Shown piece by piece: positions 63,342 through 64,000 of a stretch of DNA of 64,000 bases (position 1 is its first letter; every line of letters begins with the position of its first letter). The position numbers and the translations under genes were made by a program. The notes under the pieces were generated by a model. That model had not been told where the DNA came from. It did not search any database and saw only the letters and a program-made list of their open reading frames with translations. The stretch is from positions 1,555,554 through 1,619,553 of the forward strand of contig CM119266.1 of the NCBI GenBank assembly GCA_051294375.1, read 5' to 3'. The stretch comes from Paraspadella gotoi (taxonomy: Eukaryota; Chaetognatha).

Positions 63342-64000
63342 TTGGAGACTCAGATTTTAATATATGCATTATTTTAAATTTGTAATTGTTATAATTTGAT
63401 TTCCTCAATCTTTTTCATCGATTAGATAGACGATTTAGATCTAATTAGACATCTAAGGGATCTTAGCCTTATGATAATACATATACTTATTTATCGATTT
63501 TTTTTCTTTGTTCTTGTTTTCTTGTTCTTGTAATATTCGATGTCTTTTATTATAAAACAAGAATTAAAAGAGAGAAAAAAAAATTGTTCTCGTGAAGCAA
63601 AGAAATTTGTAGTTATTTTCCAAGAGAGAATGAGTTTATTCTCTATAGACAATCCGTTTTCCTTTTTAAAAATAAATGTATTCTCGATTGGCCTCGTTTA
63701 ATCCATCAATTAACTCCATCCGCCGATTTCGCTTTAACTTTTTTACCGCTTCATTCTCTCCCCTCGCTTCTCAAAACGGGCCGTTCTCCCAAAGTCATTA
63801 AATTCTACCGCCGTTCTCCAATGGTCGTTCTCGCCAACCGAACCTCCCGATTCACAAATTATCCCTCGCATATTTTTTAACAAATTTTGACGCTTTCGAT
63901 AAAACTTCGCCGATCGTTAAAAAATCTCCCCTTAAATCATCGGATTGAGGGGCGCGAAATGAGGAGAGCTCTCTCTCTCTCTCTNNNNNNNNNNNNNNNN
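63342..64000. other. 3' flank of SOWAH-like gene, ending in (CT)n and gap
   Basis: AT-rich, AATTAAA-like signals near 63563, and AATAAA at 63671. (CT)n at 63970-63984 leads into the terminal N run (63985-64000). Confidence 0.6.

Overview
The window is nuclear DNA from a multicellular animal. Its genes carry many short GT-AG introns, and it encodes an NK-like homeodomain, a SOWAH-type ankyrin protein, an SLC6 transporter, a sorting nexin, eukaryotic tRNA-iMet and tRNA-Lys, and a tRNA-derived SINE. Microsatellites, (CT)n/(GA)n above all, are everywhere. Intergenic distances are short, so the genome is fairly compact. An invertebrate, perhaps an early-branching lineage such as a sponge, is my guess and not a demonstrated fact.

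Layout. 0-4.8 kb: three head-to-tail isopenicillin-N-synthase-like 2OG-Fe(II) oxygenase genes on + (the first cut by the window edge). 5.9 kb: initiator tRNA-Met. 7.4-12.8 kb: atypical SLC6 transporter on -. 14.3-17.9 kb: intact GH27 alpha-galactosidase / alpha-N-acetylgalactosaminidase on +, divergent from SLC6 across a 1.5 kb spacer. 18.0-18.95 kb: a 466-bp tandem duplication. 19.9-21.4 kb: two-exon gene for a small secreted cystine-knot-like peptide on -, with a minisatellite and SINE-filled intron. 21.7-26.3 kb: SNX9/18/33-type sorting nexin on -, with two SH3 domains. 28.7-30.2 kb: secreted EF-hand protein on +, with a hammerhead-ribozyme-like motif in its first intron. 30.2-37.0 kb: gene-poor mosaic. 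37.0-39.6 kb: 3' half of a mitochondrial-clan cytochrome P450 on +, carrying a TTAA-flanked MITE in an intron. 40.1-53.5 kb: proline-rich exon, homeodomain exons, a duplicated exon and an eh1-motif exon on -, possibly all one large homeobox gene. 45.5 kb: tRNA-Lys. 54.0-56.6 kb: a 2.6-kb polypurine tract. 58.6-59.3 kb: a 25-bp tandem array. 60.9-63.3 kb: intact SOWAH-like gene on +.

The genes are unrelated single-locus housekeeping, metabolic and developmental genes, apart from the tandem oxygenases. No pathway cluster is evident.

A cross-cutting observation is that GH27 and SOWAH read through without error, while the oxygenases, P450, homeobox exons, SNX SH3 and even both tRNAs show isolated one-base indels, mostly in homopolymers. 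This looks like residual consensus error from noisy reads, so I do not call these genes pseudogenes. Five N gaps are present.
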